From Vitis vinifera (lineage: Eukaryota > Streptophyta > Magnoliopsida > Vitales > Vitaceae): 64,000 nt of DNA. Of the stretch, positions 43,609 through 56,560 are shown one piece after another. Each line of letters starts with the position of its first letter. Within the stretch, counting starts at the first letter, position 1. The notes under the pieces were generated by a model. The model saw nothing but the letters and a program-made list of their open reading frames with translations. It ran no database searches and had not been told where the DNA came from. The DNA is taken from the NCBI RefSeq assembly GCF_030704535.1, contig NC_081817.1, positions 24,491,001-24,555,000 on the forward strand, read 5' to 3'. The position numbers were made by a program, and so were the translations under genes.

Positions 43609-46255
43609 TTCATGAGTCTATATGACAAATTGAACCTCTTGAAGAGTGAGAGCATCGTTTCTTGAAGTAAGATTAACAATGATTTACTCATATTCAGGAT
43701 AAAATCCAATAAGAATATAAAGAATAAGATCTTTATCAATAATGACCTAACCAATAGAGTTAAGATTGTCAGTCAAACCTCACATCTTAAGAATATACTC
43801 CTCTACACTAAGAGCTCATTTCTTCAATGTCTATAACATCATACAAAGTTGCATCACTTTGGCCTTCGATTGAGACCAAAAAAGTTATTCACGTATGGAC
43901 CAAAGTTCAATAGTAGTAGCACAATGATTGACATGATTGAGCCTTGATTCACTCATCAATAAAAGAATCTAGCTTAAGTTTGATCTTGACCTCTTCTTGA
44001 AGTTCAATCAAGAAGAAAATGAGTTTTCACCCAAAACCTAAATAGATAAGAAATTGAAAGATGAATGGAATAGAAGAATCAACCCATTTTTTTTTAAGGA
44101 AATCTATTGGAATATAGTTTGGAAATCAAGATGAAAAGGGAATTTTCTTAACAACCAAACACCCTTAATTAGATAAGGACAGAGAGACCTCACGAGAGAA
44201 GGAGAATGGCTATAGGTATCTCTTCCCCAAAATAGGAAGCAATTTTAGGTTGTAAATGGAAAGAAGCCCTTGATCTCGTGGTTAAGAAAAAAATAAAAAA
44301 TAAAACCAACTTGAATTGATTTGATCAAAACCTGGATCGATCTTGGAACATGACATTTAAACACTTAGACAAAAATAGTTGTCCCGGTTTCCTCAACTCT
44401 TTTTAGAAACAAATAGTTCTAGAAGAAACATTTTGAAAAAATTTGGTTGATTCCATCTCATCCATCTACAACCTCAACTATATACCTTGGTCTCTTAGTA
44501 AATTCAATATCTTTATCTTCATTAGGCTAGTAGTTCGAGGAAGGATTTGGAAAAATTGAGTTAGGAAATACTTAGGAAATTTTTCTGGAATTGCTGATCT
44601 AGCTAAACACTCATAAAAACATAAATACTTGTATTACTTTATCATAAAGTTTCCCTTATTGTTTTTGAGTCTTTACAAAATCATCAAAAAATATCCAGCT
44701 GGGTGTGGACAATGTGTAGCTGGATGTTGTCAATGCCAATGCAGTTGTGCTTGTAGAGACAAGTCTCAAGTAGAGAAGAAGCATTGCTAAAGAACAAGTG
44801 AGAATAATGTGCTCTCTATATGTCTTTTAAGTGTGTGTGTGTGCGTGTGTGTGTTTTTTTTTTTTTTTTTTTTATCTTTAAATATTTTCTCTGAAAACAT
44901 AGTTTTGAGAAGACATAAAACAACCATGTGTTTTAAGTCACCATTTGTCAAACACGTTTTTTTAAGTGTTTTTTTTATTCTAACGAACAGAAACCACAAT
45001 TCCCTACAAAGCCTTTATATTCCTCACAATGCTCTCCATGGATAGTTTATGCTATCATGAAGAAATAATTCGGATATTGATGAGTACAAGAAGCAACACA
45101 TAGCTTATCACAACTTTTAATCTCTACAAAGATGAACATGATGCTTCCATCACTAAGGTACAGATGATAGTAATCACTTCATCTTCTTTAACTGAATCAC
45201 AATTTTTTTGGTAGTTGAGTGTGAATTTCTAGTAGGGTTTTTGCATTGAAGCAACTTCAAGGAAGCATTAGTAGATCTTTAATTAGATTTACAAAAGTAG
45301 TACTTGTATGCAACATTCCAACTAGTCCTTTCTACACATTGTTAATGAGTAAAAAAATGCATGCAATTCATATTTGAGTCTTTATCTATTTTTAGGGAAA
45401 CTTGATGAACTTCCAATCTATAGGCACTTGATGCTTGCATTGCATGAAACCTTTTGTTGCATCAAAAACCCTAAAAAATGCTTTGCAAATGTGAAATTTC
45501 CATAGCTAGTACTAGTAGAAACTAATGATTTCAAGAACCCGATTGAATTATGTTATTTACATATTTCACAACAAAAAGAGCAAATTCGATTAAGATATAC
45601 TTACTTTGTGTGATTGCTATGAGACTTGAGAAGGACTAGAAGGTGATTAAAGAGCTATTCTACAAGAGGAACAATGTCTCTCTTGATGATGTGGTAGTCA
45701 AGACACTTCAAGCATTACAAGGATGGTATAAATATGTTTTTTTTTTCACATGCTTGTTAATGTATGGATTGAAGCAATTTAGGCTAGATTAGTTGGATTG
45801 ACATCAACTTTAGAGCTTGAGCTGATTTGAGATATCACTCAATTAGATTAATTAATGTACAACCTAAACTTAAAGTAGGGTTAAAAGTTTATGATTTGGT
45901 TCCCAAAAGAAGTCGGCCAATTAACCTAATGCCCTAAAGGCCATTATGCTATGAAGATAGGTTTTTTGAAATTAAATGATACTGTCACACTCTCTCCTGA
46001 ATCCAAATAGAATATTATTGTATAACCATGCTTTATAATATAATGATATTGTCCCACACTATCCTTAATCAATTAAAAGACATGCTTTGGAACTCAGTCA
46101 TACTAGAATTAATGATTTATTAAAGTTTTACTTCATAGTAACACCACACTTATTATTACACTTTGCTCTTACAAACATGGGAAAATAAAGCATAAGTAGA
46201 GTTTGATTCAAAGAAAAAGAACAAGTTCATCAAGAGGCATTTTTAATCACTTCCA
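43609..46255. other. Downstream flank of proximal annexin
   Basis: There is no gene. From about 43985 it is collinear with 52690-53520 and 58305-59851 in the second unit. A (GT)n then T-run microsatellite lies at 44831-44873, at the point where the second unit holds a copia insertion. Confidence 0.6.
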
Positions 46256-48506
46256 TTAACTAGCTCTTTCGACCAACGTGACTAAGAAATCTTTATAATT
46301 TCCCAGAGCTACATCTTTGATCTTCTTGGTTAGAGGAGTTCCATATCGGTTGTTATATTCCTCAGCAATGACCTTTATATCAACATTGGCTCGGGTTACA
46401 ATAACTCGAGTTAGGGCTTCTTTTTCATTCTTGTTTGCACTAGCTTTCATTGCCGAATCTAAAATCTAAGATTAAAAAAAAAATAGTCCAAGAAATGCTT
46501 CAACAAAAAAGTAAAAAGATCATTTTTGTAATGTGTTATAGTGAATTTATCTCACCTTACTGAAATACATCGGAGGAGCATACAAGCAATAAATCGTGTC
46601 CTTCAAACTTGGCTCATCAAGATCCTAAACAATGAGGAATTATATTAAAATTAATATTTTTGAAACCTAATTCGTCGAAAAATGAGTTCTAATAAATATT
46701 AAAAAGAAAAGAATTGTTCAAAGTAACACAAGAATGAGAATAGTTTTTTTTTTTATAAGAATTTATAAAAAAAAAGACTAGAGTTTATAAACAATATAAT
46801 GAATAAGAATAAAAATAGAGTAAAAAAAGGCACATGAGTGGATCGCACAAATAATGTTCCATGATTCAAAACAATATGTTTTTCCTTATAATTGTTATGT
46901 TCATAATTTTACATGTTAAACTATTAGCAAAATATATATTTCAATTTAATTACTTCTTAGAATGTATTTAGTATGTGAAAATAGAATAAAAATAAAGATA
47001 AATCATAACATCATGTAAAAGAGAAAAATCAAAATCCAAAAAAAAAGAAAGAAAGAATTTTGCATCCACAAGATTGAAATTTTAATTTCATTTCTATATT
47101 TAATAAGTAATTTGGACTTAGAAATGAATAGGAAATGGAATAGGTTCCTTTTATTCCCATTCCCATGTTCTATTCTAGTGTTTCAAATATTACATAATTC
47201 TTTTTTAACTCTTTTGAAGTGAAAAAGTGATAAAAGTAGAGGAAAATGGAAGAGAAGGAAATACAAGAAAGAGGGAAAAGGAACAAAGAAAGAGAAAAGA
47301 AGAACACAAGATAACAAATACTAACTTTTAAGTCTAATACTAATTAACTTTCATTTTTTTTTTCTTTTTTCACTTTATTCATTTATTAATGTATAAGTAA
47401 AGAATAAAGAGTGCCTTTGATATGCATGAATTGAAATATGATAGGAATATTGGATGACATGTATTATGTAAAAAAAAAAAATCAGTTTTTTTTTGTAATA
47501 ATTTTTTTTATTATTGTTATTTTTTATTTTTAAGAAAAAGTGTGTTTTTTATGCATTCACTCATGTAAAAATAAGGAAAAAGTGTGTTTTCATATACTTG
47601 TGTAAAAATAATTACAAAATAGGAATTTTGTAAAAATAATTCAAGTTTTATGCACTCATCCAGTCAAAGGTAGTACCTATAATGGTCAAAGGTAGCATTT
47701 ATATAATTAAAATGTAGTATTTGAATTATCAAAGATGTAATTTGACCAAAAAGTGCATGAAATACTAATTTATTTTAGATAACTACTTGAAATTTGTATT
47801 TTATAAACTAGAGTTCCTATTTTGTGGTTTTTTTCATATAAATGTATGGAAACATGCTTTTTTTTTTTTACTTCTTATTTCCATTTTTGAAATAATTCAA
47901 ATGTAATAATGATTGGAAAATAGAATGGATTTCCTATTCCTATTTCATATTCTAATGTTTCAAATAGGCCCTTCATATTCTAATGTTTCAAACAGGCCCT
48001 AAGAATCAACAAATATAATATCATGATTATGTTATACCTCTTCAATGTTCTTGTTAAAAGTCTCCTTGTAACATTTGAAGATGGCCTTGAGATGAGGCTT
48101 GCTTCTTGTTGCTAGAATCCTTACAGTCTCTTCATCTTTGAATAGCTTCTTCTTTTCACCATGTCTATTAATGGCTATACCAAGTTTTATAGCCTCTGAT
48201 CTAACTGCCACATCATTAATTCGTGATCCTTCATATTTGTACGTACTTACAAGTGCTACCAAAAGCTGTTGATACAAGAAGAAATTTTTCATTACATTAT
48301 TTCATGTTGATAATAATATTTGTTGCATGGTTTCTTTATGTGGTCATGAGTTTTTTAGTTATCATTAGAGAGAATGTGTTTGATTAAAGATCTCCAAAAT
48401 CAAAGATGTGGGAGGGAAAGAACTATGTTTGGTTGGTGGGCAAAATGGGCTTTCAAGTTTTAAATTGCGATATGTAATGGGCTAGGTTCAGCAAGAAGAA
48501 GACTTA

Positions 48507-48822
48507 GAGGGTGTTTGTTTTTTTAGTTTTTGGCTGAAAATAATTTGCTTTCAGACTTTAAGTTGTTTGTTTTTCTACTTTTCGTCACTTATTATAAATT
48601 TTTGGCTGAATAGAAAAAACTAAAATTTGGCTGAATAGAAAAAGCCAAAATATTTGGCTTTTCTAAATGGAAAAAGTATTATGTTGTTTTTCATTATTTT
48701 TTAATGCTTAATAGAAATAAAATATTACAAAAACAAACAACCTAATACTTAATAATATTAAGCACTATTTAGTTTTAATCTATATTTAAAATTAAGCTAA
48801 AAAAACAAAAAACACCTTATGC
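48507..48822. mobile_element. MITE-like element in annexin intron 3 (proximal copy)
   Basis: About 316 bp has inverted ends: ggtgTTTGTTTTTTTAG on the left and the reverse complement of ggtgttttttgttttttta on the right. It is flanked by TTA, which would fit a PIF/Harbinger-type 3-bp duplication. The distal gene lacks this segment within a larger missing stretch. Confidence 0.5.
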
Positions 48823-49011
48823 CTTTTGGTCCATAAATGAACTTCAAATTGGATCCAACATATGATAAAGCTTGAAGTCCAATTTATTATGGTTGGGCTC
48901 AAGGGTTGTGGTACAGGTTCTTGGATGGAGTTTTTGAAGTGTTGGACCAAACTAAAATGAAATCTCAACTATTGAGTTGATATTTGATGATACTGATAGA
49001 TAATTAAACTA

Positions 49012-49577
49012 AAGAGCCTATTTGACAGTGATTTTAGGAAGTGTTTCTAACATTTTTAACTCTTAAAAATTTATATCATTCAAGTGTTAGAAATACTAGA
49101 AATGTTTTCTAAAATCACTATCAAACGCACTCTTGATTATGTTTGACAATAGTTGTAGGAAGTGTTTTTAGCCTAAAAAGTGTTTTTGAAAAAAAAATTA
49201 GATGATTGGTAAAATTTAGGAAACACTTCTAAAAATATGAAAAATCACTTGTAGTATTGAAAAGTCACTTATAATATTTTTTAGAGAAACACTTGATAAA
49301 TGATTTTTGTAAAAATACTTCCAAAGAAAACACTTCCACTAAAAATACTGAGTAAAAACACTGTCAAACACACTTTAAGAGCGTATTTAACAGTGTTTCT
49401 TCTTGAAGTGTTTTTAGTAAAAGTGTTTTATTTACAAGTGGTTTTAGATGATTTTTTAATTTTTTTGAAGTGTTTTCTAAATTTTTTCAAACAATTGATT
49501 TTTCTTCAAAAAAAAGTTTTATTTTTTCTTTTTATACTAAAAGTGCTTTATAGAAACATTATCAAACGAACTCTTAA
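49012..49577. repeat. Three tandem inverted-repeat units in annexin intron 3 (proximal copy)
   Basis: Units at about 49012-49134, 49135-49379 and 49380-49577 each begin near TATTTGACAGTG and end near its complement (CACTGTCAAACACAC). Inner flanks pair too (AGGAAGTGTTT with AAACACTTCC-type strings). They look like short non-autonomous DNA transposons. The same three lie in order in the distal copy. Confidence 0.65.
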
Positions 49578-51017
49578 GTCACCTTTCAAATATGACCAAG
49601 TTGCTTTGTAAATACAATCATCTTGCATAATTATGATCATGTAATTCTTGATAGGTTCATTAACATGACTATATATATTACCTCTCACAGTATACTAACC
49701 AACACTGCACCATATAAAACTCCATTATTGAGAAAAAGACACAATTATAGGACTTTCTAAGAGTCCAACTAATGGGGACAAAAAAAAAGTTCGACACTCC
49801 AATTGTAGAAGAGTAGGCTCAAAAGATCATTTGCAATTGCATATGCTTAGGCCCAACCATCATTTATGGAGAAAATATATGTTAGAAAGAAAGACAAACG
49901 CCATCTTTTTAAGAAATAATTAGTCAAAATGCTTCAATAAATTAATAAGATAGAAATGCTCTTTACTTGATAAAAAGTGCATAATATCTCACTAATCTAA
50001 GTCAAATTTTATTTTCAAATAAAACAACTAAAAATAATGCTCATGTACTACAAATATAGTTTGATGCAAAAAAGAAAAAAAAAAGAAGAAAAAAAACGTT
50101 ACTAAAAGTAGTACTAAACTAGCGTTCGATGCCTTCAACTCGGGAAGCAACATCTTCCTCAATGGATTCACCGTAGAGGGACTGGTATGCTTTCCTAGCT
50201 CCTAAGAGCTCGTCTGATGATCTGGTGCATGCAAGTTAAATGAGTAAGCCATATGCTTGAGGGCGTCCGTCCAAAGCCTTCCTTGCCATGCGAGCATTTC
50301 TTTCCCAAGGATGCATGGTCCATTGCACCACAACATCCCGACCACAAAAATGTTAAAAAATTAATCATATTATTGCAAAAACCAATATTTAAGTCATCAT
50401 TTGTCTCCCTATCTTTTGTAATTCGCTTGTAATTTTTGTTTTCTCATAAGAACTAATTTTTTTTTATGATAAAATAATATATAAATATCTTTAATTTTAT
50501 GTTTTGCATAAATACCTAATTTTAGATTGGACATATAGATACCTGAAAACGCAGAAATTCCTCTACTAGAAATGCAATATGATAATCTTGCCATCTCTCA
50601 AACAAGAAGTATTTATCCTTAACAAAGATGGAAGACTTTTCATTCTTAAAAGCTGTCAAGTCTTCTGGATGCCATTTTACTAAGATCTCTAGCATTGATT
50701 TCTCGTCAACTCCAAGTATTCCTGGAAATATAAATCAAGATTATTTCAACCTTCTAATCAATATTAATAATGAAAGAACAAAGAAACAATTTGAAATCAT
50801 ATGGGACATGAGATCATATGAAATCATTCATATTGTCACAAAATTTCACTAGAATTATTAAGAAAATAACACGCCACAATAAGTACAACTAGAGTAAAAA
50901 ATTTGAATGTAAAAGAATGCAATTGTTTGTGATTTAGAAAAAAATAAAGTCAAGGGAGAAGGAGAAAGAACCAGAGAAAGCCTTTGCGAGAGTGCTACTC
51001 TCATTTGGCAAAGACAT

Positions 51018-52689
51018 AATTTTTTTCCCCTTTCTTCGTTTGTTTTCTTTTTCCTTCTTTTAATGGAGGCAACAAGAATGGTGGCCTTCTTTACCTCCAT
51101 CATGGTATTAATTTTATAAGTAAGTTAAGGGGTATTTAGGGTAAGTAAGAAGACTAAAAAATGGAATGACTTGTGGGAGGGGGGAAAATGTCTTAATTGC
51201 ATGTCAACATCATAGTGTACTTGCATTCATGTATGGGATTCTTAAGTTATTTTTGAAGTTTTATCCATTTTTTAGACTTGAATATTTTCAATTTGATTTT
51301 GGGCCAGACTTGAGAGTGGTTTTAGCTACTACAACTATTTTTATAGAGAATTATTTAGTGTCTATGTAAATAAAAAAGCAGTAATTTTGATAATATTCCT
51401 GGTAATATCAATTTTTTAGAAGAAGCATTTACCGATAGGACTAGTTTAAGAATCATTTCAAGAGATTCTTAAAAAATTTTAAAGTAATTTTTAAAATTTT
51501 ATCAAATAACTAATTTTAATAAAATTTCCAAAATCATTCCACTTTTTTTTTTTTTTTTTGTACAAGTGTCCATTAAATAAAGTGATTTTAACTTAAACAT
51601 CCTCTCATAATCAATTTTTTAAAACCTTTTCTTCTACACATTATTGTAAAAAATTAACTTAAAATATTATTATGTCCCCATAAAATTATTTAATGAGATA
51701 TTATCAAGAGAAAGGTCATTAATGACATTAATAAATCATAGAAAAAAAAAGGATGAAACATGTGTTTGATTTTCTACTTTCTTTTATTGGATGGAAAAAA
51801 TACTCAAAATATTTTATAGAAAAGGAGTTGGAAGAAGGAGAACATGGAATGCACAAAGAAAAATATTATTTTATTTTATCAACCTTAGTCCATTTTGTCT
51901 ATTCCACAACGTCTTTGTTGAATTAAAAATCGAAGGTGAATCTTAATGATGAACTACACCTAGAGAGAGAACGGGGGGTGGGTGAATAGGTGATTTTATA
52001 AATACCTTTTGAATCTGTATAAAATCACTTATTCGCCCTTTCCAAGTCCCCCGATCCCCTAACATATATTATCATTCCCTTTGAATCGTCACAATTTATA
52101 TTCCTTTCTTTTAACAACTATTTATTTATATTCCTTTCTTTTAACAGCTATTCAACAAAGGATAAAGAATGTCACAAGCAAGAATGAATGCAATAATACC
52201 CTCCCACAGTTTATAAATGCAAGTCACATGCAAATGTTTTAACACTCCCTAATTACATTAATTCATAAGAACAATTATCTTCCTAATACATTTCCAATTA
52301 CCTCTTGATATTATTAACAATATGAATAAAAAATTATTCAAGAATATCCAAAAGGTAATTACACCCATTTCAGCTCATATTTCATCTTTTCAACATACAT
52401 GCTTAAGTAACAAATGATATCTAACATTGGAAAGGAATTAAATAGTAGAATGAGAGCAAAATAGACAATGACACAAGATTTTACGTGGAAAATCTCCTTA
52501 GAGATTAAAAAAACTATGAATCTACCAATGATAAAAAATTCCACTATCAAGAGTAACCAATGCGTAGAAGGTTTTACTTAACTCAAGTTTGCTAATCTTT
52601 CATGGACTGTTTAATCAACACCTTCTCACTTCAGCTGCATGCCTTCATCTTTTGGAACATTCTTGGAGTCCTCACCAAGCTTGACCTCG
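51018..52689. other. Upstream flank of proximal annexin and unit junction
   Basis: No gene is seen. It should hold the annexin promoter but I identify no confident TATA box. A T-run is at 51544-51559. The dispersed repeat shared with 1620-2190 occupies about 52200-52689. Confidence 0.5.
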
Positions 52690-52740
52690 ACTTCTTCTTG
52701 AAGTTCAATAAAAAAGAAAATGAGTTTTCAGCCAAAACCT
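52200..52740. repeat. Dispersed repeat related to 1620-2190
   Basis: Collinear with 1620-2190 as described there; it overlaps the start of unit 2 of the segmental duplication, so it may have helped set the junction. Confidence 0.5.
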
Positions 52741-53520
52741 AAATAAATATGAAATTGAAAGATGGATGGAATAGAAGAATCAACCCATTCTTTAAGAAAA
52801 TCTGATGGAAAACAATTTGGAAATCAAGATCAAAAAGATAATTTTCTTAACAATTAAACACCCTTAATTAGATAAGGATAGAGAGAGCTCAAGAGGGAAG
52901 GAGAACGGCTGCAGGTATCTCCTCCCAAAATAGGAATCAATTTTAGGTTTTAAATGGAATGAAGCCCTTGATCCAAAGGTTAAGGAAACATAAAGAAAAA
53001 AGCAATCTGAATCGATCTTACCAAAATCTAAATCGATATTGAAACAAGGCATTTAAACACTTAGACAAGAAAAGTTGTCCTGACCTCCTCAACTCTTTTA
53101 AGAAATAAATAGTTCTAGAATAACTAATTTGAAAAACTTGGTTGATTCATTTCATCCATCTACAACCTCAACTACATCCTTTAGTCACTTAGCAAATTCA
53201 GCATTTTGATCTTCATTAGGCAAGTAGTCCAAAGAAGGATTTGGAAAAATTGAGTTAAGAGGCACTTGGGAAATTTGTCCAAAATTATCAACCTAACTAA
53301 ACACTTACAAAAACATAAATACTTGTATTACTTTATCATAAAGTTTTCCTTATTGTTTTTGGGTCTAGAAAAATCATCAAACAATTTTTGGACAAGGTGT
53401 AACTAGATGTTGCCAATGCCAATAGAGTTGTGCTTGTGGAGATGAGTCTCAAGTAGAGAAGAAGCATTGCTAAAGAACAAGTGAGAATGATGTGCTCTCC
53501 ATATGTCTTTTAAGTGTTTT

Positions 53521-53755
53521 TGAAAGATATTAAGAGGAGTAATTGCTGAATTATTGATATATTTCAATTAAATACATTGAATGGGGTTTATATATCATAA
53601 ACATCCCAAACGGTTACAAAAAAATATCCCACAAAATGTGGTCAAGTCAGTTACAATGAAAACAAACATTTGAATACATTTGAATACATCAGAAATAATC
53701 TGTTACAATAGAAAACTAACAACTAAAGAATAGCTCCTATGATTGGGCTTCAATA
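53521..53755 (-). repeat. 3' LTR of antisense copia element
   Basis: 235 bp. It carries an extra 10-bp tandem copy (atttgaatac near 53665-53690) not present in the 5' LTR. The adjoining purine-rich acaagggcat on the minus strand is the likely polypurine tract. Confidence 0.88.
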
Positions 53756-54609
53756 TGCCCTTGTAAGATGGCAATTCCATCTAAAATGCCAATCTTGGAG
53801 CGAAGAAAAAAGAACCGACCTTTGGAGAGAGGTTTAGTAAGGACATCAGCCAATTGGGAGTGAGTGTTAATATGAGAAACTTTAAGAGAACCATCAACAA
53901 CTTTTTCCTGAACAAAGTGGTAATCCAACGCGATGTGCTTCATTGGACTATGGAATAGCGAATTTACACAAAAATATGTGGCACTTAAATTATCACAATA
54001 AATAGTAGGAGATTGTTGATGAGTGATACTAAGCTCAGAAAGGAGATGAGAAACCTAAGTGACTTCAGCAGCGGTAGAAGCGACAGCCCGATACTCGGCC
54101 TCTGTTGAAGAACAAGCTACCGTCTTCTGTTTCTTTGAACACCAAGAGATTGGATTACCACCAAGGAAAAGAACAAAAGTAGTGGTAGACTTGTAAGAAT
54201 CTTGGTTGCCAGCCCAATCGACTTCGGAATAAGCTCGAAGATCAGGAGGTGGAGTGACATCTGAATAATCTTGAAGATGGAGAGGTTGTGGTCATCGAAA
54301 AGTGAGACTAAGATGTATTGTATGTTTGAGGTAACATAACAACCTTTTAGCTGCAGTCCAATGAGTTTGAGTGGGGGCATGCATGAATTGGTCAAGTTTG
54401 TTGACGACGAAAGCAATATCAGGACAAGTGAGCTGGAGATATTGAAGTCCACCAACCAAGCTCCGAAATTGAGTAGCATTAGCTGGAGGAGAACCATCAT
54501 TGAGAGTTAGATGACCAATTGAAGACATTGGGGTGGAAGAATCCTTTATGCCTTCCAAATGAAACTTTGCTAACAAGTCACGAACATATTTATGTTGAGA
54601 TAAAAACAT
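53737..54609 (-). pseudogene. Copia RT C-terminus and RNase H
   Basis: On the minus strand, 54609-54292 encodes the RT connection (QHKYVRDLLAKFHLEG, LTCPDIAFVVNKLDQFMHAP) and 53943-53737 the RNase H end (KHIALDYHFVQEKVVDGSL, LADVLTKPLS). Between them the frame shifts near 54292, and an in-frame stop lies near 54058. This would degrade the RNA strand during replication; it is no longer one frame. Confidence 0.85.
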
Positions 54610-54630
54610 GCCATCAGAAGTGGAAATGAC

Positions 54631-55284
54631 CTAAACTCCCAAGAAGTAGCTCAAATGACCAAGATCCTTTAGGGAAAAATGATGAGCAAGAGCATCAACA
54701 AACTTCCAAATGGACTGAGAACAATTTCTTGTTACAAGTAAATCATCCACATATACCAGAAAATAAATTGTGACTGACCGACATTGATAGATGAATAATG
54801 AAGTATCAAATTTAGAATTGATAAACCCAAAGTTGAGGATAAATGTCTTTAACTCCGTGTACCAAGCTCGAGGGGCTTGTTTCAAACCATAAAGAGCCTT
54901 TTGCAAGCGACAAACATTATTAGGATTATTCTGATCAACATACCTAGGTGGTTGAGCCATGTAAACATCCTCAGTTAAATTTCCATGAAGAAAAGCATTA
55001 TTAACATCAAGTTGTGAAATAGGCCAACTGTTACTCAAGGCAATGGATAGAACAACTCGAATGGTGGTTGGCTTAACAATTGGGCTAAAAGTGTCATTAT
55101 AATCGACCCTAGGGCGTTGATGGAATCCTTTTGCAACAAAACGGGCTTTGTATCGAGAAATAGAACCATCCAGATTTCGTTTGATATGAAACACCCATTT
55201 ACACCCCACAATGTTATGGTTGGAAGGAGGAGGTACAAGAACCCATGTACGATTGCAAGCAAGAGTAGCAAGCTCATCATCCAT
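54631..55284 (-). pseudogene. Copia reverse transcriptase
   Basis: A 217-codon open stretch on the minus strand shows NIVGCKWVFHIKRN, YKARFVAKGFHQ, QLDVNNAFLHG, ALYGLKQAPRAWY and the catalytic YVDD (FLVYVDDLLVT). Palm and fingers are intact. It ends just after HLSYFLGV at a stop codon, and the following RT segment begins at 54609. Confidence 0.9.
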
Positions 55285-56560
55285 GGCAGCACACCATTTG
55301 GGATCTTGAAGAGCTTGAGAGGCATTAGTAGGCTCAAGGGACGCAGGAAACGGATGTTTGGTGACATGAAAACTTGTCGTAAAGCCAAGAAACTGTTTGG
55401 GACAATGGAATTTTGAGAACGGGTTACAATTCGATGAGATGGCTCGGGTGAAGGATTGGACCCTTGGGTTTGGGTAAGTGGTGACAAGGACAAAGATGGA
55501 GAGGAAGTATTAGAGGAGTTAGAAGACAAAGAGAGAGAGAGAGGAAGATGAGAGATCATACCTTGGAGTAGCATCACACACCGAGAGAGGAGCTGAAGTC
55601 ATAGTAGATGGACTGGAACTAGCAGGAGAACATGATGAGAGCAACTCCTGATTAGGCGGTGTGGTAGTGGAAGAAGATCCTTGGTACGGGAAAGATTCGG
55701 AGAGAGTGGGAACCACAAAAAAGAAGGTTGGATAGCAGCAAGAGCTGGGGAACACGAAGACCAAGTGGAAACAACTTGGTCAAGATCTGTAGGCGAAGTA
55801 TTTGAGGCAAGAGGAAATTGATGTTCGATGAATTGGACATGACGAGAGATGTACACACGATTGGAAGACAAGTCTAAACACTTATAAGCATTGTGAGTGT
55901 TGGAATATCCTATAAAGACACAGGGCTTGGAGCGTTTATCAAGTTTATGATCAGAATAAGGACACAACCAAGGAAAACATAAGCACCCAAAAGCTCGTAA
56001 CTTATCATAGTTTGGCAGCTGTTGAAAGAGAGACTCAAAAGATGTTTGATGTTTAAGAACTGGAGTGGGCAAACGATTGATTAAGTATGCAGCAGCAAGG
56101 AAAGCATGAGACCAATATTTTAAAGGTAGAGAAGCTTTGTGGAGCATGGCCAAACATGTTTCAACAATGTGACGATGTTTCCTTTCAACAGAGCCTACAT
56201 GTTCGGGTGTGTAAGGGGGAGACACTTGATGTTGAATACCTTGTGATACAAAGTAGGACTTAAGACTTTTATATTCAGTGCCACCATCTGTGTAAAGAGT
56301 TACCAATGATGCTTTAAAGTATTTTTCGACCATAGACTTGAATTTGGGAAAAACTGTGTAAACATTAGACTTGTAAGCCATAGGAAATAACTAGACATAT
56401 TTTTTAAAATAATTGATGAAAATAAGATAGTACCGAAAGCCATCAATTGATTCAATTGGGGAAGGCCCCCATACATCCGAATAAACTAAATCAAGAGGAC
56501 CACAACTTTGAAGTGAAGAAACTCCAAAAGGCAACTTGTGGCTCTTATTACATAAACATC
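55285..56560 (-). pseudogene. Copia integrase and linker
   Basis: The main open stretch is 56381-55599 on the minus strand. Second and third acidic residues of the DDE triad are in YTDGGTEYKSL and TPEHVGSVERKHRH; the first (SDVWGPSP) lies just upstream, near 56470, before an in-frame stop. The C-terminal region shows LRAFGCLCFPWLCPY and FIGYSNTHNAYKCLD. A Pro/Ser-rich linker in shifted frames leads into RT. Confidence 0.88.

Larger units (their letters stand above)
46256..51017 (-). pseudogene. Annexin D4-like gene, proximal copy, exon 3 lesions
   Basis: Exons by comparison with the distal copy: 51017-50972, 50721-50543, (50337-50119), 48265-48038, 46624-46556, 46465-46256. Exons 1, 2, 4, 5 and 6 are open, have GT-AG borders and match the distal copy in phase. 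They encode MSLPNESSTLAKAFSG, annexin repeat 1 (GVDEKSMLEILVKW), repeat 3 (ALVSTYKYEG, VRILATRSKPHL) and repeat 4 (LTRVIVTRANVD, NYKDFLVTLVERAS). Exon 3 (repeat 2, MHPWERNAR) has its acceptor AG changed to GG, its donor GT to TT, a Glu codon to TAA and its last codon CAG to TAG. Full-length annexin cannot be made. Skipping exon 3 (219 nt, phase 0 on both sides) would give an in-frame protein of 243 residues. Annexins bind membranes in a calcium-dependent way; canonical GxGTD loops are not seen here. Confidence 0.85.
43985..51400. repeat. Segmental tandem duplication, unit 1
   Basis: The unit aligns with 52690-64000 across the annexin exons, introns and downstream flank (for example the tcttcttgaagttcaat, gaatcaaccca and ctcaagtagagaagaagc blocks). 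The left limit is set by the first clear match; the right limit is approximate because unit 2 leaves the window. Confidence 0.8.

Noticed and set aside
50628..50852. Plus-strand ORF at 50628 (and its counterpart at 63354)
   Set aside because: They are antisense shadows of annexin exon 2 on the minus strand.
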